Source: Corythucha ciliata (lineage: Eukaryota; Arthropoda; Insecta; Hemiptera; Tingidae). Taken from it: a DNA stretch of 64,000 bases. Shown piece by piece: positions 23,001-34,690 of this stretch (its first letter is position 1; each line of letters starts with the position of its first letter). The translations under genes were made by a program, and so were the position numbers. The notes under the pieces were generated by a model, which worked only from the letters and a program-made list of their open reading frames with translations, did not search any database and was not told where the DNA came from. Where the stretch lies: the NCBI GenBank assembly GCA_038030265.1, contig CM075938.1, forward strand, positions 12,873,009-12,937,008, in the 5' to 3' direction.

Positions 23001-23300
23001 ATTGATACGAAGCCATCAAGGGTGTACTTGAGGGATCATTTTATTTCCCTTTGTTTTTCCCCTTGGCGAAATGTTTAATGGACCTTCCCGAGAGAAAAAA
23101 AAAAAAAAAAAAAAAAATGAACGGAACAAAAGAAACGCGGTCGTATCTGTCCGTGGGAGCAACGTTCTGTTACAGTTCGTCAGCTCGGATGACAAATTCA
23201 CTTCATTCTGCTATTTGTGAGACTGTGCGTGCGTGATAGAGGGGGGGGGGAGCTATGAACAAGATGGCAACATGGCGATTGAACGGAATTGATGGTCAAA
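20090..23300. other. Plain block with microsatellites
   Basis: The first 550 bp (20090-20640) have a more balanced composition and open frames on both strands (20049-20324, 20311-20646, and minus 20278-20490) without a recognisable domain; it may be an unidentified element. The rest holds T homopolymers (20739-20756), C runs near 21287, 21424 and 21475, A runs at 22400-22420 and 23094-23117, and an AG microsatellite at about 22659-22690. Confidence 0.5.
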
Positions 23301-23544
23301 AAATATTGTTGTTCAGAGGTTCTGATGGCCTGAAACGCGATATTTAGAGCGTGTAGAATTCTCTTTTTTCGGCCAACACTCGAATTTCAGTGCATCAAAA
23401 ATGTTTGAGCGCTCAAAAGTCCCGCCCATTTCCGGCTGTAGAGAATATTGAGAAAAATGAAATTATCTTCAGAATTGAGGAACGCCTCGCCTCGCACGGG
23501 GATTCCAGTTGATACACAGCCCCAAATACACAATCCTTCAAAGG

Positions 23545-23800
23545 GCCGGCGCGTCTATAGGAATAAACTTGAACCACGAAATTGAGTTTTCCTGAGCCAG
23601 ACGCGCGAAAATAGTTCTTTTGTGAGCAACCGTTTTAGACAGACGCGCAAATGGCATTTAAGTTGTGCAAGATCCGCGAAATTGGTTTTTGAATGAGACG
23701 ACCCCGCAAAATGGGATTTTCAATAACAAAAATTCGCAGCATTGATTTTTTTTTTTGTCGAGCCAAACTTGGCAAAAACGCTTTTTTGTTTGTTTGTTTA
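23545..23800 (-). repeat. Family C array, inverted
   Basis: Units such as CCACGAAATTGAGTTTTCCT and CCGCAAAATGGGATTTTCAA recur about every 30 bp, opposite to the consensus orientation. Confidence 0.65.
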
Positions 23801-23834
23801 AAAAATGGTGAGTTTTCAGCTAGGCAGACCTGCG

Positions 23835-24005
23835 CACAGGCGCGGATCTAGGAAGGGGCTCAGGGGACTTGAGCCCTCTCCTTCGGGTCAGCGCTCGATG
23901 GGTTCAAGTTCCAGGTCTCACGTTGGTCCCGAAAAAGGCGAAGAAAATCGTGAATTCCCCAAAATAATGTATCCAGAGCCCCCAAAATTTTAATTTCACG
24001 CCATT
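23835..24005 (+). mobile_element. SINE-like element, copy 2
   Basis: It begins CAGGCGCGGATCTAGGAAGG and aligns with 3718-3895 throughout: TTGAGCCCTCTCCTTCGGG, CAGCGCTCGATGGGTTCAAG, TCTCACGTTGG, and the AATTTCACGCCAT end. The B-box position is mutated (GGTTCAAGTTCC). As with copy 1, a family A array starts right after it. Confidence 0.6.
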
Positions 24006-24019
24006 GTCTGGCTGCTGAA

Positions 24020-25435
24020 CAGCCAGTCAAGCCATTTTATAGCGCGAGGGAGGGGGGGAGGCTAGCTTGAGGAGTTACAGTAGCCTTTTTGAGATGGGGG
24101 GGGGGAGCCAATCAGTTGGTAAGGTGGAGATGGTCATATTTCAGAGGAAGCAACCAATAGCCTGTTCATCGATTTATATTTAATTAATCTTGTAAGGGTG
24201 CGAATTGCCGGTTTATGCATTTTTATGGCATAAATCGTCAGTTAAGCCGTCTGCTAGACGCAAGTGATCAGTTCAGCCATTTTTAGGGCATGCATCGTCC
24301 GCAGTTAAACAATTCTCGAAGCGCAGTTTGACCAGTTTTCAAACACGCGAATGGTACAAGTTTCGCCATTTCCCGGGCACGAATCATCCAGTTAGCCATT
24401 TTAGGGTGTGATTAGCCTATCAAGAAAATTTATAGCGCGAGAGTATAGTCGGTTTATCCAGTTCCCCCATACGGTGCATGTAACCATAACCAACAATAAA
24501 GGAGGGGGAAGCGGTCGATGAGTTGGTGGATGAGGACGACCCTTAATAGATGAGCAAATACCCAATGGTCAGTATATCGTTTCAATGGCGCGAATAGCCG
24601 TGTTTGGCCATTCTCTGGGAGTAGATAGCCACTTTGAAGTCATGAATCGTCTATTAACCACTGTGGAGCGCAAATTACCAGTTTGATCATTTTCAGACCG
24701 TGAATTGATAGTAGGAGTGTGCCGTATGCCATTTTTAGGGTTTAAACCGCGTTAATATCCAGTTTTGAAGTTTTTAGGGCGCAAATCGTCAGTCTGAACA
24801 ATTTCAAGGCAATAAGGGCAGTTTGACAATTTTTCCAAGCTCATAACGAACTATTTTGTCATTTTCCGAACAGGAATTATTTGTTTTTATGGCTTTTCAA
24901 AGGTCGCAAGGAGCCAGTTTTACCAATTTTAGGGCATAAATAGCCAGGTTGGCCATTTTTACGGCGCAGTAACTGATGTCAGGGCATGAATAGACAGTGT
25001 GATATTTTTAGGGCATGAATCGTCAGTTTTGCCATTTCAGTGTCCGAATGGTCAGTTTTGCCGTTTTCCGAGTGGATATTGACAGTATGACTATTTTGTT
25101 TTTGTCATTTTGTAGGCGCAATTGCCAGTTTGACAATTTTCAGGGCAGCAGGCGTCTGGTTACGAATTGTCAATGTGCGGATCGTCAGTTGAGCTATTTT
25201 TAGGCACTGATTCAGTTTCGCAAGTTTCATAGCTTTGATAACCATAGTTTGGCCCTTTTTAGCGAACAGTACGTCAAACCAAGGCGAGAATGGTCAGTTT
25301 GGCCTTTCTTGGCGCGAAAATGGTCGATTTTGCTGGTTTCAGGTCAGGAATGATTTTTTTTTTTAGGTATTGTAGGGCTCGAATCGTCAGTTAAGCCATT
25401 TTTAGAGCGTGAATAGTCAGGTTAGCGTTCCACAT
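24020..25435 (+). repeat. Family A array, third block
   Basis: The 30-bp period is clearest at 24985-25075, where GGGCATGAATAGACAGTGTG, GGGCATGAATCGTCAGTTTT and TGTCCGAATGGTCAGTTTTG follow one another at exact 30-bp steps. G runs at 24050-24060 and 24096-24106 lie near its start. Confidence 0.8.
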
Positions 25436-25439
25436 CCGC

Positions 25440-25640
25440 TTTCCCCATAGACAGCAAAATTGACTTTTGAATGAGGCAACTTCTCGTAACTGGTTTTTCG
25501 GCAACAAAAACCAGCGAACTTGATTTTTTTTTGCGACCCCGACTTGAAAAAATAAATGCTCTTTTTTAGCGCGAAGAGCCCGCGAAAATATGTTCGTGAA
25601 CCTGGCGGCTCACATATCTCCGAACACGACGAAAATGGCG
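25440..25640 (-). repeat. Family C segment, inverted
   Basis: Units like CAGCAAAATTGACTTTTGAA and CCAGCGAACTTGATTTTTTT, about 30 bp apart. Confidence 0.5.
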
Positions 25641-25779
25641 CCATTCGTTTGTTTACCGTTTGTTTAGCCCAAATTTTTGTTTGTTTAGCCCTGCAACATA
25701 CAATTTTTTAAAAAACAAAATGTGTGCCGCGAACTTCACGCAACGGGACACACGACCCCAATCGTTTGCTGCACACTCT

Positions 25780-26050
25780 TTACTGATATCACTTGCAACG
25801 TTATATTCTCCAGGTCGGATAGACTGAAATTCGTAGAAAGGAGCCAAATCGCTGTCCCATCACGCTGACGCGGGTCGTGGTTCGCTGTTACGACCCATTC
25901 ACATGCCTATACATCCCTGGATAACCTAAAAAAATTGTCATTTTTCTGTATTAAGCTTTTCGGGGGCCCCGTCTGACAGAGAGTCCGGGGCGAACCCCCT
26001 CCTCCACCCCACCTGTACCTCGCTACTCTACTGCGTGGGGTCTGAAGTCC
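25780..26050 (-). mobile_element. Dispersed element G, copy 1
   Basis: It aligns by eye with 58640-58870. Landmarks in both are CAGGTCGGATAGACTGAAAT / CAGGTCGGATGGACTGAAAA, AGCCAAAT, CCTAAAAA..AATTTTT, AAGCTTTTCGGGGG / AAGCTATTCGGGGG, and a final TACTGCGTGGGG / TACTGCTGGGGCG. Orientation is taken so that the CCCC-GCAGTAG end is 5'. Class unknown; no open frame or Pol III boxes recognised. Confidence 0.6.
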
Positions 26051-26317
26051 AAGGAAACAGCTGGACGTATACTCGGAACTTTTTCGGGCTGCTTTAAGTC
26101 CAGAAAATCTGCTAAACCTAACTCCAAACGTGAAACGCTCATTTTTGGAGATTTTATGGGGCTCTCTAAACTAAACTGAACTGCCCAGATTCTTGCTCTT
26201 CCCTCCCCCCCTGCTGCTTGATTTTTGCCGCCATTGACTTTCAACCACGTTTCAAGGTTATTTTTGAAAAAAAAAAATTTGTTTTTTGCGGAAATTTTAC
26301 ATTTTTTTTCTTTTTAG

Positions 26318-26475
26318 CAGCAAATCGCTCCCAATTCGTCCCCTCCTTGTATCAGCATCTGTGAACCTTTGCGTGGCTCCACCATGGGCAATCCCAATTT
26401 CCCTTTTGATGGCAGACGGGGACGGGAGCAGTCGGGCATTCACTTACATCAAAGCCGAGGTCACCCTCCAAGATG
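26318..26475 (+). other. Candidate protein-coding exon (158 bp)
   Basis: A 3' splice-site-like tract (ATTTTTTTTCTTTTTAG) is followed by a stretch with balanced base composition, ending AGATG/GTAAAA, an acceptable 5' splice site. TAG and CAG lie 3 bp apart, a NAGNAG tandem acceptor. Two start codons are possible: 26394 in a strong CCACCATGGG context (reading MGNPNFPFDGRRGRE) and 26409 (reading MADGDGSSRAFTYIKAEV, open through the donor). I do not recognise either peptide, so no function is given. It may be a chance open stretch, or a 5' coding exon of a plus-strand gene. Confidence 0.3.
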
Positions 26476-26544
26476 GTAAAATTGAACAGGCATATCTAAT
26501 AAGAAAAATTAACCTCATTACCCTCCCCCCATTTCTTTAAGTGT

Positions 26545-29500
26545 TTTTATAAGAAACATTTGCTCCGTAATGTTACCATAAATTTCCGCGAGAACCACAA
26601 ATAATTTTTATGAGTTATTACTGACGATCAAGAAACGAAATGCTTATGATAAGGACGAAAGCTTCCCCCACTCAATACAACCTCACCGCAACTCTCTCTC
26701 AACCCCACCCCTCCATATTTTTTTTTTTATTCGCTTTTTCTTCAAAACCTCCCTCCCCTCTCGTATAAATTATTATCCGTCTCACACTGGCTCCCGCCGA
26801 CATAATAGATTGTCGTCGATGTGGTTAGAGGGGGGTCTCTCCCTTCCGATAAGTAAAATCCATTAGATTGGGAGTGGAAGCGGGTTAAAGGAAAAGTGAA
26901 TGGAAAGAAAGGGATGTATTCGTCTGGAAATCTATCCCCCCCTCTACTCTTTTTTTTTTGTTCCTTAGGAATTTTCAGTCTCTGTTAAGAGAAGGATCAT
27001 TTTGATACCGAAGGTACAGGGGAGAGATCTCTGCTGTGATTTTTAATTGCTTTTTAAGGACGAAAACAAAGGAACTCGTTTTTGACTTCTCTTCAGACGT
27101 TATAGATCAACAAGAGGGGAGTGGGGGGTGCAGGATATTTCTTGTCTCACCTTTGATGACAAAGAGCCGGAAAAGACTCGGAAAGTTCAAATTTCTTCTA
27201 AAAAAAAAAAAAAAATTTGTTTAACAAAGGTATAATTTTCTTGAAACCTTTTCTATATCCGAGGTGTCAAAATATGGTACACAGATGAAGCGCAACAATT
27301 TATTATGCAAGATAGGTCAGTTCTAGACCCACCCCTTTTTTTTAAAAAAAAAACCCACCTGGTCTTATTCAGATGTAAAAATCAACCTTTTGAAATTTTC
27401 TCGACCATAGTTCTCCCCTCTCGTCGGCCCCTCACATTCACTTATACTGTCGCGCCACAATTGGTCTCTTGTTCTCACAGTCTTCACCCTTTTTTCCTTC
27501 CTCCTTTTTTTTTTGGTCGTATTTATTCTTTTAACCCTTTCATACAGGTCAGGTAACCCTTAAAAAAAAAAACTTCGGCGGTACTATTTAAAAAATTATT
27601 TACAGAACATTTCTCCTGAAAAAAAAAAAAAAAAAAAAAAAAAAAGGTGGGATCCGTGTGCCGTTGTAGGCCATTAATTTCATAGCTCTTATACTTTGTT
27701 CATAGTGGCTCTGGAAAGACACTTGACCCCCCACCGCACCACTACTGGCCACCTTTTTGTGGCACTGGGAAGTTTCAGAACGCGGTGTGTATACGATATG
27801 GAGGTGACGTGGGGTTGAAATAAACCTAATAAGGATATTTAAATTCCTGAAAAATCCGAGGTTCATATAACTAGGGGGGAAGCTGGACGCGAATTTAAAT
27901 TACTCAATTTTTGTTTCTTCTTTTTTTTTTTTTTTCATCCCTTAAGAAAAGAGGAAAATACTATAAGATGGGCGGGGGTGAAGGGAACGTGCTCATATAC
28001 GAACTACAGCTCGGTAATTTACCTTTTTTGTTCAAAAACGAGGAATGATAGGGAAGCCTCGCAATTATGTTACAAGTTGGGTAATTATAGACTCGCGTGA
28101 AAGAGAAAATAAGAGGTTAGGTGATCATCCATTCAAAATGTTTACTTGATGTTTTCGGAGGTGTATAATTTTGAAGGGAATCGCGAGATTCGGGCTGATC
28201 AGCTATCTAATTTATTTCGATTTTTTAGCGCTTTTTTAAAGCTAGAAAGGGCGGGGAAGTGAAGATAAGTAATTTCCTGTCGCGCATTTTTCTTTCAAGA
28301 AAACATCCTTAACGAATTTGAATGAAATAGTTTTGTCAAATAAAAAAAAAAATGATCTCTTCGCTTCGACTCGATAGGAAGTTGAGAATAAATCACTCGA
28401 TCCCCACAGTACGCGCATTGTAATTAAAAAATTATGCCGGCGGGATCGTTGACCCTTTGTCTCGTGAGTCTGACTTGCTCCTCTGAGAGGGATTAAATTA
28501 CAGAAGAAATAAAATCCCGTGATCTTCTATCTGCTTCACGCCTTTAAAACCCAGTGATGCTGAGTGGAGGGGGTGGATGGTTGGTAAATCAGTTTATCCG
28601 AATGACTGGGCTTTTTACACACTGTTACGAGCATGTATAAGTACGCAAAACCTTGGGCGAATCGAATTGAAATTTGAGGCGGTAGTCAAGAGGATGGAAT
28701 TCTATAGAAAAAGATATACGTACGTAGATAAACCTACGTATTTTTTTTTTACCTTGCCGTGAGAGGGACACAAATTATCTCCGTATTTCTACCCAACCTT
28801 CTTCCGTAGCAAAGTACAATAATTGGCCCCCAAACGCTACCTGTTTCAAATTAAGAAACGGGGATGGGGCTTGAAGGGCACATACGAGACGAGTCCACCG
28901 TTACTAAAAACATCACACCCCCGGTGGCAGTTCTGACAAAAAAATCTCTTCAACCAACACCCTAATACCTACCCACTGTCGAAAAGTATATTGTTGAAAA
29001 GGGAAGAAGTACATCAGTCGTGATTCTCCTAAGAGATCGGTACCTTTTTTCCAACTATAGATTTGAAGATAACGCTAGCTTCGTGATGTACCTTTAAAAC
29101 ATTTTTTTTTTTATCTTTATCTCGCCCCCCTCCCCTCCGGAATGGAATGAATACCAACTTCCACCTCCCCAACGGGAAACTTTTTCACACCTTGTCCTAA
29201 TTGAAGGGTTTCCTCTAATTTTTTTTTTTTTTAAATTTGTATGGGCACCATCAGATAAGCGAGTTATTTACTGGGAGGTAGACCATGTTATGTATTTTTT
29301 TACTGCATGGCTGATCCATTCGTATGCATTCATCCACTCTATCATTTTTGTGTGTGGGACCGCCTGGCCAGTTGTCCTTTGTTTCTAGGCCTTGACTACC
29401 CCCTCCCCCCCCGCCGAAACATACCATTCTTCTATCTCAGAAGAATGGTTTCAATTACAATTATACAACTCGCTTCGGCTTTGACATTCCTTCCTCTGAT

Positions 29501-30560
29501 TTTTTTTTTGAAATAAGGTTTGTCGGCCATGGAGAAGTTCTATTTTTGTGTCGCAGACAATGAAGAGATTAAATCAAGAAAAGGAAGACATAAATAATAT
29601 CGAATTTCTCACCTCCTATCACCGAAAATGACACTAAAGGGTTCGAAAAAACAGGTTCGGCGCCAACGCCCCTTCTCTCTCCCTATTACACTCATTCAGA
29701 CATTATTCACACCGTCTTTTGTTTTCCTGTTATAATTAGTATTTTAAGGTACGACGGGAGAGGAGACTCAATTGTCTTTTTTGACTGTTTGAAACCGGAA
29801 GGGGTTTTTTTGTTGGCGATGGTCCTGTGTGACAGTGAGTGGGGGGGGGGGAGGTGAGCATGAGAGGTTGATTGTGTTTTCAAATGAATCGGAGAATAGA
29901 ATGCTATTAAGATGATTAGGACCCCCCTTCACCCTTCGCCACCAGACGCTCCTAACCAAATAATAATAAAAAAAAAAACACCCCGTTAATCTTTGTTCTT
30001 GGTAATTAGTTATAATCAACGCGAACACAATCTTGTGACAAGACCGGGCAAAAAAAAAGAAAAAAGTTTACTTCCCCAGACTTCCTGGCTAGGCCCCAAA
30101 ACAAGATGCAAGCGACGTGAAAATAACTTTTTTTTTTTAGTTTTTTTGTGTTTGTGTGTGACGGAATTCTCTGTGGGCCAAAATAATTAATAACTGACGA
30201 TCTTTTTTGGAGGAGGTGAAAAAACTAGGTCGGTCAGTGGCCTTCTGCTATATAGAAAACACAATTTTAACGGGCGATATAATATGTAGAGTTGCATCGT
30301 GAGGAAACTTCAGAGGTCCTTTCTCCCTCCCCCCCGCCCCACGTCATTACACGCATTACTAGCGTTAAAAGGGCTTTAAACTGCCTTTTAATATTGCTTC
30401 TCATAAAATAGGAAACGACTAAAGTAGGAGACGTGAGACGGCGTCTTTTCATATTTGTATGAAGTGAATAACTTCTCCTTTTCTGCTACCCTTCATAAAA
30501 ATAACACGCAATCGTCACACGAGCTTCTAACTCGAGCACATTTCTTTAAAAATTGTGAAT
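26545..30560. other. Plain block, possibly intronic
   Basis: No domain-bearing frame is visible. It contains A/T homopolymers (A run of about 25 near 27620-27645), C/T-rich tracts, and a G run of about 12 near 29841. Several pyrimidine tracts end in AG without evident exons. If the exon candidate upstream is real this would be its downstream intron. Confidence 0.45.
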
Positions 30561-30605
30561 TTTTCTAATTTTCGTTTTCTGTTTTTTTCATTGTTGCAGG
30601 TGAGT
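30561..30605 (+). promoter_or_regulatory. Possible recursive splice site (zero-length exon)
   Basis: A tract of about 38 nt made mostly of T and C, containing a branch-point-like CTAAT at its start, ends in TTGCAG at 30599. It is directly followed by GTGAGT at 30600-30605, so a full 3' splice site is joined to a full 5' splice site with no exon between. This is the arrangement of ratchet points in long Drosophila and vertebrate introns. No transcript data are available, and a chance match remains possible. Confidence 0.4.
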
Positions 30606-30902
30606 TTCACATAAGCTTTTATGGCCAAGGAAGAACCAAATTTTTAATGTGAACAGCTGGTGAGTTCCTCTATGTATTTTCGTGCATTATTGTCAACTGA
30701 ATTCAATATAAGGAGAGGGATGGGTATTGATTCATTAAAAGGGCGCCTGAGAGATCTGAGAGTCAGGCGTATCTTATGAACTATTGAGAGGAATAGTGAA
30801 GAATATAGAACTTGATCGTGTAGAGGGAAGGGGCAGCCAGGGACGTTCGGGCCCACCCGGAATGCCAAGCCGGTGATTAACAGATCCAATGCTCACTGGC
30901 CT

Positions 30903-31495
30903 GCATCAAACCACAGCTGAAGCTCGAACCACAGCCAAACTTCCAAATCACAATAAATGTGGCGCAAACGCTGTATAAAGACCTAACCACGGCACAGGTC
31001 CAACCACAGCAAAGGTCTAACCAAAGAAAAGGTCACAGCAAAGGTTTAACCACAGCAAAGGTCTCAAGCACAGCAAAGGTACAACCACAGCAAAGGTCTC
31101 AACCACAGCAAAGGTCTCAACCACAGCAAAGGTCTCAAGCACAGCAAAGGAACAACCACAGCAAAGGTCTCAACCACAGCAAAGGTCCAATCACAGGGAA
31201 ATGTCTAACCACAGAAAACGTCTAACCACAGCAAAGGTCTCAACCAGAGGAAAGGTCCAGCCACTGCAAAGGTCCGACCACAGCAAAGGTCTCAACCACA
31301 GCAAAGGTCCAACCACAGCAATGGTCCAACCATAGCAAAGGTCCAACCACAGAAAAGGTCAAACCCATAGAAAAGGTCTAACCACAAAAAGGTCTAACCA
31401 CAGAAAAGGTCCAACCACAGCAAAGGTCCAACCACAGAAAAGGTCTAACCACAGCAAAGGCCCAACCACAGTAGAGCTTCAACCCCAGGAAAGCT
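30903..31495 (+). repeat. 17-18-bp minisatellite (CCACAGCAAAGGTCTCAA)
   Basis: About 33 units of CCACAGCAAAGGTCTCAA or the 17-bp form CCACAGCAAAGGTCCAA run head to tail. The 18-bp form gives an open plus-strand frame with a QPQQRS repeat (30959-31225); this is a by-product, broken wherever a 17-bp unit occurs. Flanked by plain DNA. Confidence 0.9.
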
Positions 31496-31724
31496 TTCCT
31501 TTTGTTCTCAATTTTTTCTTTTCTTGATTTGTGAAATCCAGGCCCCCAAGGAAGCCCGGGCCTTCCACGGAACAAATCCCCCCCCCCCCAACTCACTCGA
31601 CCGGATCGTGGGCAGCATTTCGCATTCGCCTAAGCTGATGACAATTGAATGGAAGGGGGAGTGTGCATCAGTGGTTTCATCAAGCTTAGGCTGCCGATTG
31701 GCCACTGACTAAAAAAGGCCCCAA

Positions 31725-32930
31725 AAATTCCCAATTCTCCGAAATCGACTCAATACTTGCAATTGTTTCTCCTTCATTAAAAACAAAAACTTGCAGTTTC
31801 TCCTAAATCAAGACCAGAAACTTGCAATCGCGTGGGTATTGAGCTAAGATACTTCCGATTTTGTTGTTATATTCGTCAGGCTTTATAGGTACCGGCTAGT
31901 CCGGTTTCCTTTACCGCAAAATAGGCCCAGAAACTGGAAATTTGCTGGAATTAGGACCCTAAACTGGTAATTTAACTTAAATTAAGACCATAAAATGGCC
32001 AATTCATTAATATTTTTTTTTTCGGGGAAGTAACTGATTGTTTATGAAGCTCTGGGCGATCTCATGACTGAACCGCGGGGGAAAAGTGGCCAGTATGAAA
32101 AATAGATCCCGAAACTTGCGTGTTTCGCAGAAACTAAGAACCAACTATTGTATTGTTGTTAAAAGTAAGACCCGAGTCTTCCGTTTTCATTGAAATTGAG
32201 CCCCGAAACTTGCGATTTCTTGGAAATTATTTAAGCACATTTTTGTAATTTTACTGAAAATGACACAAAACATGCATGCATACTGAAATCAGGACCAGAA
32301 ACTGGGAATTTCGTGAGTGTTTGTCTACAAAATGGCGCAATTTTGGTTGGAGTTTGGCGCGGCGTATGGGTTCGTCAGCCTACAACGCTGACTGTCCTGA
32401 CCGGGGGGGGGGGGGGGGGGTTAGCCTGAGGTACGAGCCCACAAAAAAAAACAACACAACAATTTCAAACTTGCGATTTCACGGATATTTAGCACCTAAA
32501 CTTGCAATACCACCGAAATTAGGCGACCTGTAAATTGCAATTTCACTGAAATTAAGACCCGAAACTGGTATTTCCGCGCTCTCAAGACTCGAAACTGTCA
32601 ATTTCGCCTATATCCAACCAGAAAAATTGTAATTTGGCTCAAACTAGGACTCAAACTTGAAAATAATTCAATTTAAATTGCGAATGAATTCAAAGTTAAG
32701 AGCGCAGCCAGGACCGGTTTCCCCGGGGTTCACGCTCTAAAGGTTCAAAACTTGAAGTTTACGTTGAAATTAGGTTGAAAAAATTGCAAAATCACGAATT
32801 TTTAGCCAGAAAATCTGCTGTTTGAGCAGAATTCCTGTGTTACTATGGACAAAATTTTCAGTTGAGCTAGGAAATAGCAAAAATATGTGATTTTTTTAAA
32901 AGTAGGAGCCAAATTCGGGACAGTTGGTTG
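31725..32930 (-). repeat. Family D array, inverted, with GC-rich modules
   Basis: Units read GAAACTTGCAATTTCGCGG on the plus strand. GC-rich modules in reverse orientation (for example TTCGTCAGGCTTTATAGG near 31870, AAGCTCTGGGCGATC near 32047, GTTCGTCAGCCTACAACGCT near 32370, CCAGGACCGGTTTCCCCGG near 32709) interrupt them at steps of about 170-340 bp. A G run of 20 at 32403-32422 sits in one module. Confidence 0.75.
32403..32422. repeat. Poly-G run of 20
   Basis: Twenty consecutive G, the longest G tract seen here, placed within a GC-rich D module. Such runs are prone to length change and to assembly error. Confidence 0.9.
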
Positions 32931-32939
32931 AATAATGAA

Positions 32940-33830
32940 GTTTTAAAAGTGAAAATCACGAAATTTGTCCGCCAAATTAGCCTTTTAAATTCACCGAGCC
33001 TGAAAACCTAATTTTAAAGTACTAAAGCCACGAAATTTGGCTTTTAATAATGCGAAAATCCCAAAAATTGGGCTTTTAAGGAGCCCAATCTATGAAATTT
33101 GGTTCTTGGCAAAGCGTAAATCACCGAAATTGAGATTTTGAAGGTGACAAACTCACGAAATAACGTTTTGATTACGCGAAATCCCCAAAATCGCGTTTTG
33201 AAGGAATCAAATGCACGACATTTGATTCTTGATCAAGCAAATATCTTCGACATTGAGTTTTGAAGGAGGATATTGGGAAGAACACGAAAGGAATTTGGTT
33301 TTCGTGCATGATTACTTTTTTAGAGTAAACTAAAATTATTGAAAGGGGTTAATGGGGGGGGTGGGGAGGTTGGTTATTAATGAAGCGTAAATCCCCAAAA
33401 TTTTGCGAAATCCAATAAATTGTGCTTTTGAAAGAGCAAACCCCATGAAATTTGGGTTTTAAACGAGGAAAACGAACTGAAATTTGGATTTGAACGGAAC
33501 AAATCCGCAAAATTTAGCTTTAAAAGAGAGCAAATTCGTGAAACTAAGGTTAAGAACCAAAAATTTGTATTTTTGCATGACCAAAATTCTGTGTACTTGG
33601 TTTTTGAAAGGCTAAAATCAGTGGAATTATTCAAATCATAAAACCTATTTTAGGAACACCTGAGGCCTGGTTTTTGAATGAGTGAAAATACGCAAAATTA
33701 GGGTATGAATTGGCAAAGATCCGTGAAATTTGGGACGAGAGTCAAATCCGTGACATTTGGTCAAGGAAAAGTGAAAAATCCGCGGTGAAATTGACGTAAT
33801 TTTGTGGCTAGATTCATGAAGCTTGGGCGC
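32940..33830 (-). repeat. Family C array, inverted
   Basis: Well-preserved units such as GCCACGAAATTTGGCTTTTA, CCCCAAAATCGCGTTTTGAA and CTCACGAAATAACGTTTTGA follow at about 30 bp. The 85-codon minus-strand frame at 33377-33634 is a by-product. Confidence 0.8.
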
Positions 33831-33834
33831 TCCC

Positions 33835-34690
33835 TGGGCGACCAGGCTCAGATGTCTATAAAAATGATCCCGAAACTTGCGATTTCTCTGAAGTTAAGAC
33901 CCAAAACTGATAATTTACTGGAAGTTAAGTCATGAAATTTGCGTTTTTGCAGGAACCGTAACCCGAAAATTGCAATGCCACGTGTATTTACCGTGGAAAC
34001 TGCAGCTGAATTCGTGAGGCTTTGGGTGTTTTTTAGACAGTTACGCCGCCTTAAATAAAAGACCCTGAAACATGCAATTTATTCGCATAAATTGAGCCCC
34101 TAAACTTTTAATAATTCAATTTCAAATTTGGACCTAAACTTGCATACTCCCACAAATATATAGCTCTGAATGTTGCAATTACACGGCTTTTTGCCCGGGT
34201 TATGGCCCGTTATAAAAGCCCATTATAAAAAAAAAAGTACAGAAAATTGATTTCTCGAAAATGTAGACCAGATACTTGCAATTTCGCGTGCGTCCAGACC
34301 AGAAAACTGCAATTTTACGAATTTCAAGCAGAGAAACTTCCAATTTTGCGGATGCTTAGCTCCAAAATGTAGCAATTTCGTGGCTATACGTCAGACTTGG
34401 AGCGCTGACGTGGTCGGCTTATAGAACACTAAAAAAAAGCCCGGACTTTGAAATATCGCGAAAAATAAAGACAAGAAACAAGCAATTTCACGAATATTTC
34501 ATTCCCGAAATTTGAAATTTTTCAGTTCAGGGTGATGTAATTTTTTGGCAATGTTTGCGAGGCTTTGGGAACAGTCCAGACCGAGCCGCCCTTGAATCTA
34601 CGATTCCTAGAAAAAGTGGACCAGAAAATGACAATTTCGCGAAAATAAAGACAAGCAAGTTACTAGAAACTAGTGATTTTGCATATTAAG
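33835..34690 (-). repeat. Family D array, inverted, second part
   Basis: GC-rich modules lie near 33840, 34020, 34185, 34390 and 34560, about 165-205 bp apart, separated by GAAACTTGCAATTTCGCG-type units. Same organisation as 18490-19795 but on the other strand. Confidence 0.75.

Noticed and set aside
30644..30889. Minus-strand exon of 81 codons
   Set aside because: Reads smoothly but matches nothing known to me and has no matching splice sites on that strand.
30959..31225. Glutamine-rich QPQQRS repeat protein
   Set aside because: A by-product of the 18-bp minisatellite; units of 17 bp break the frame and nothing resembles a gene around it.
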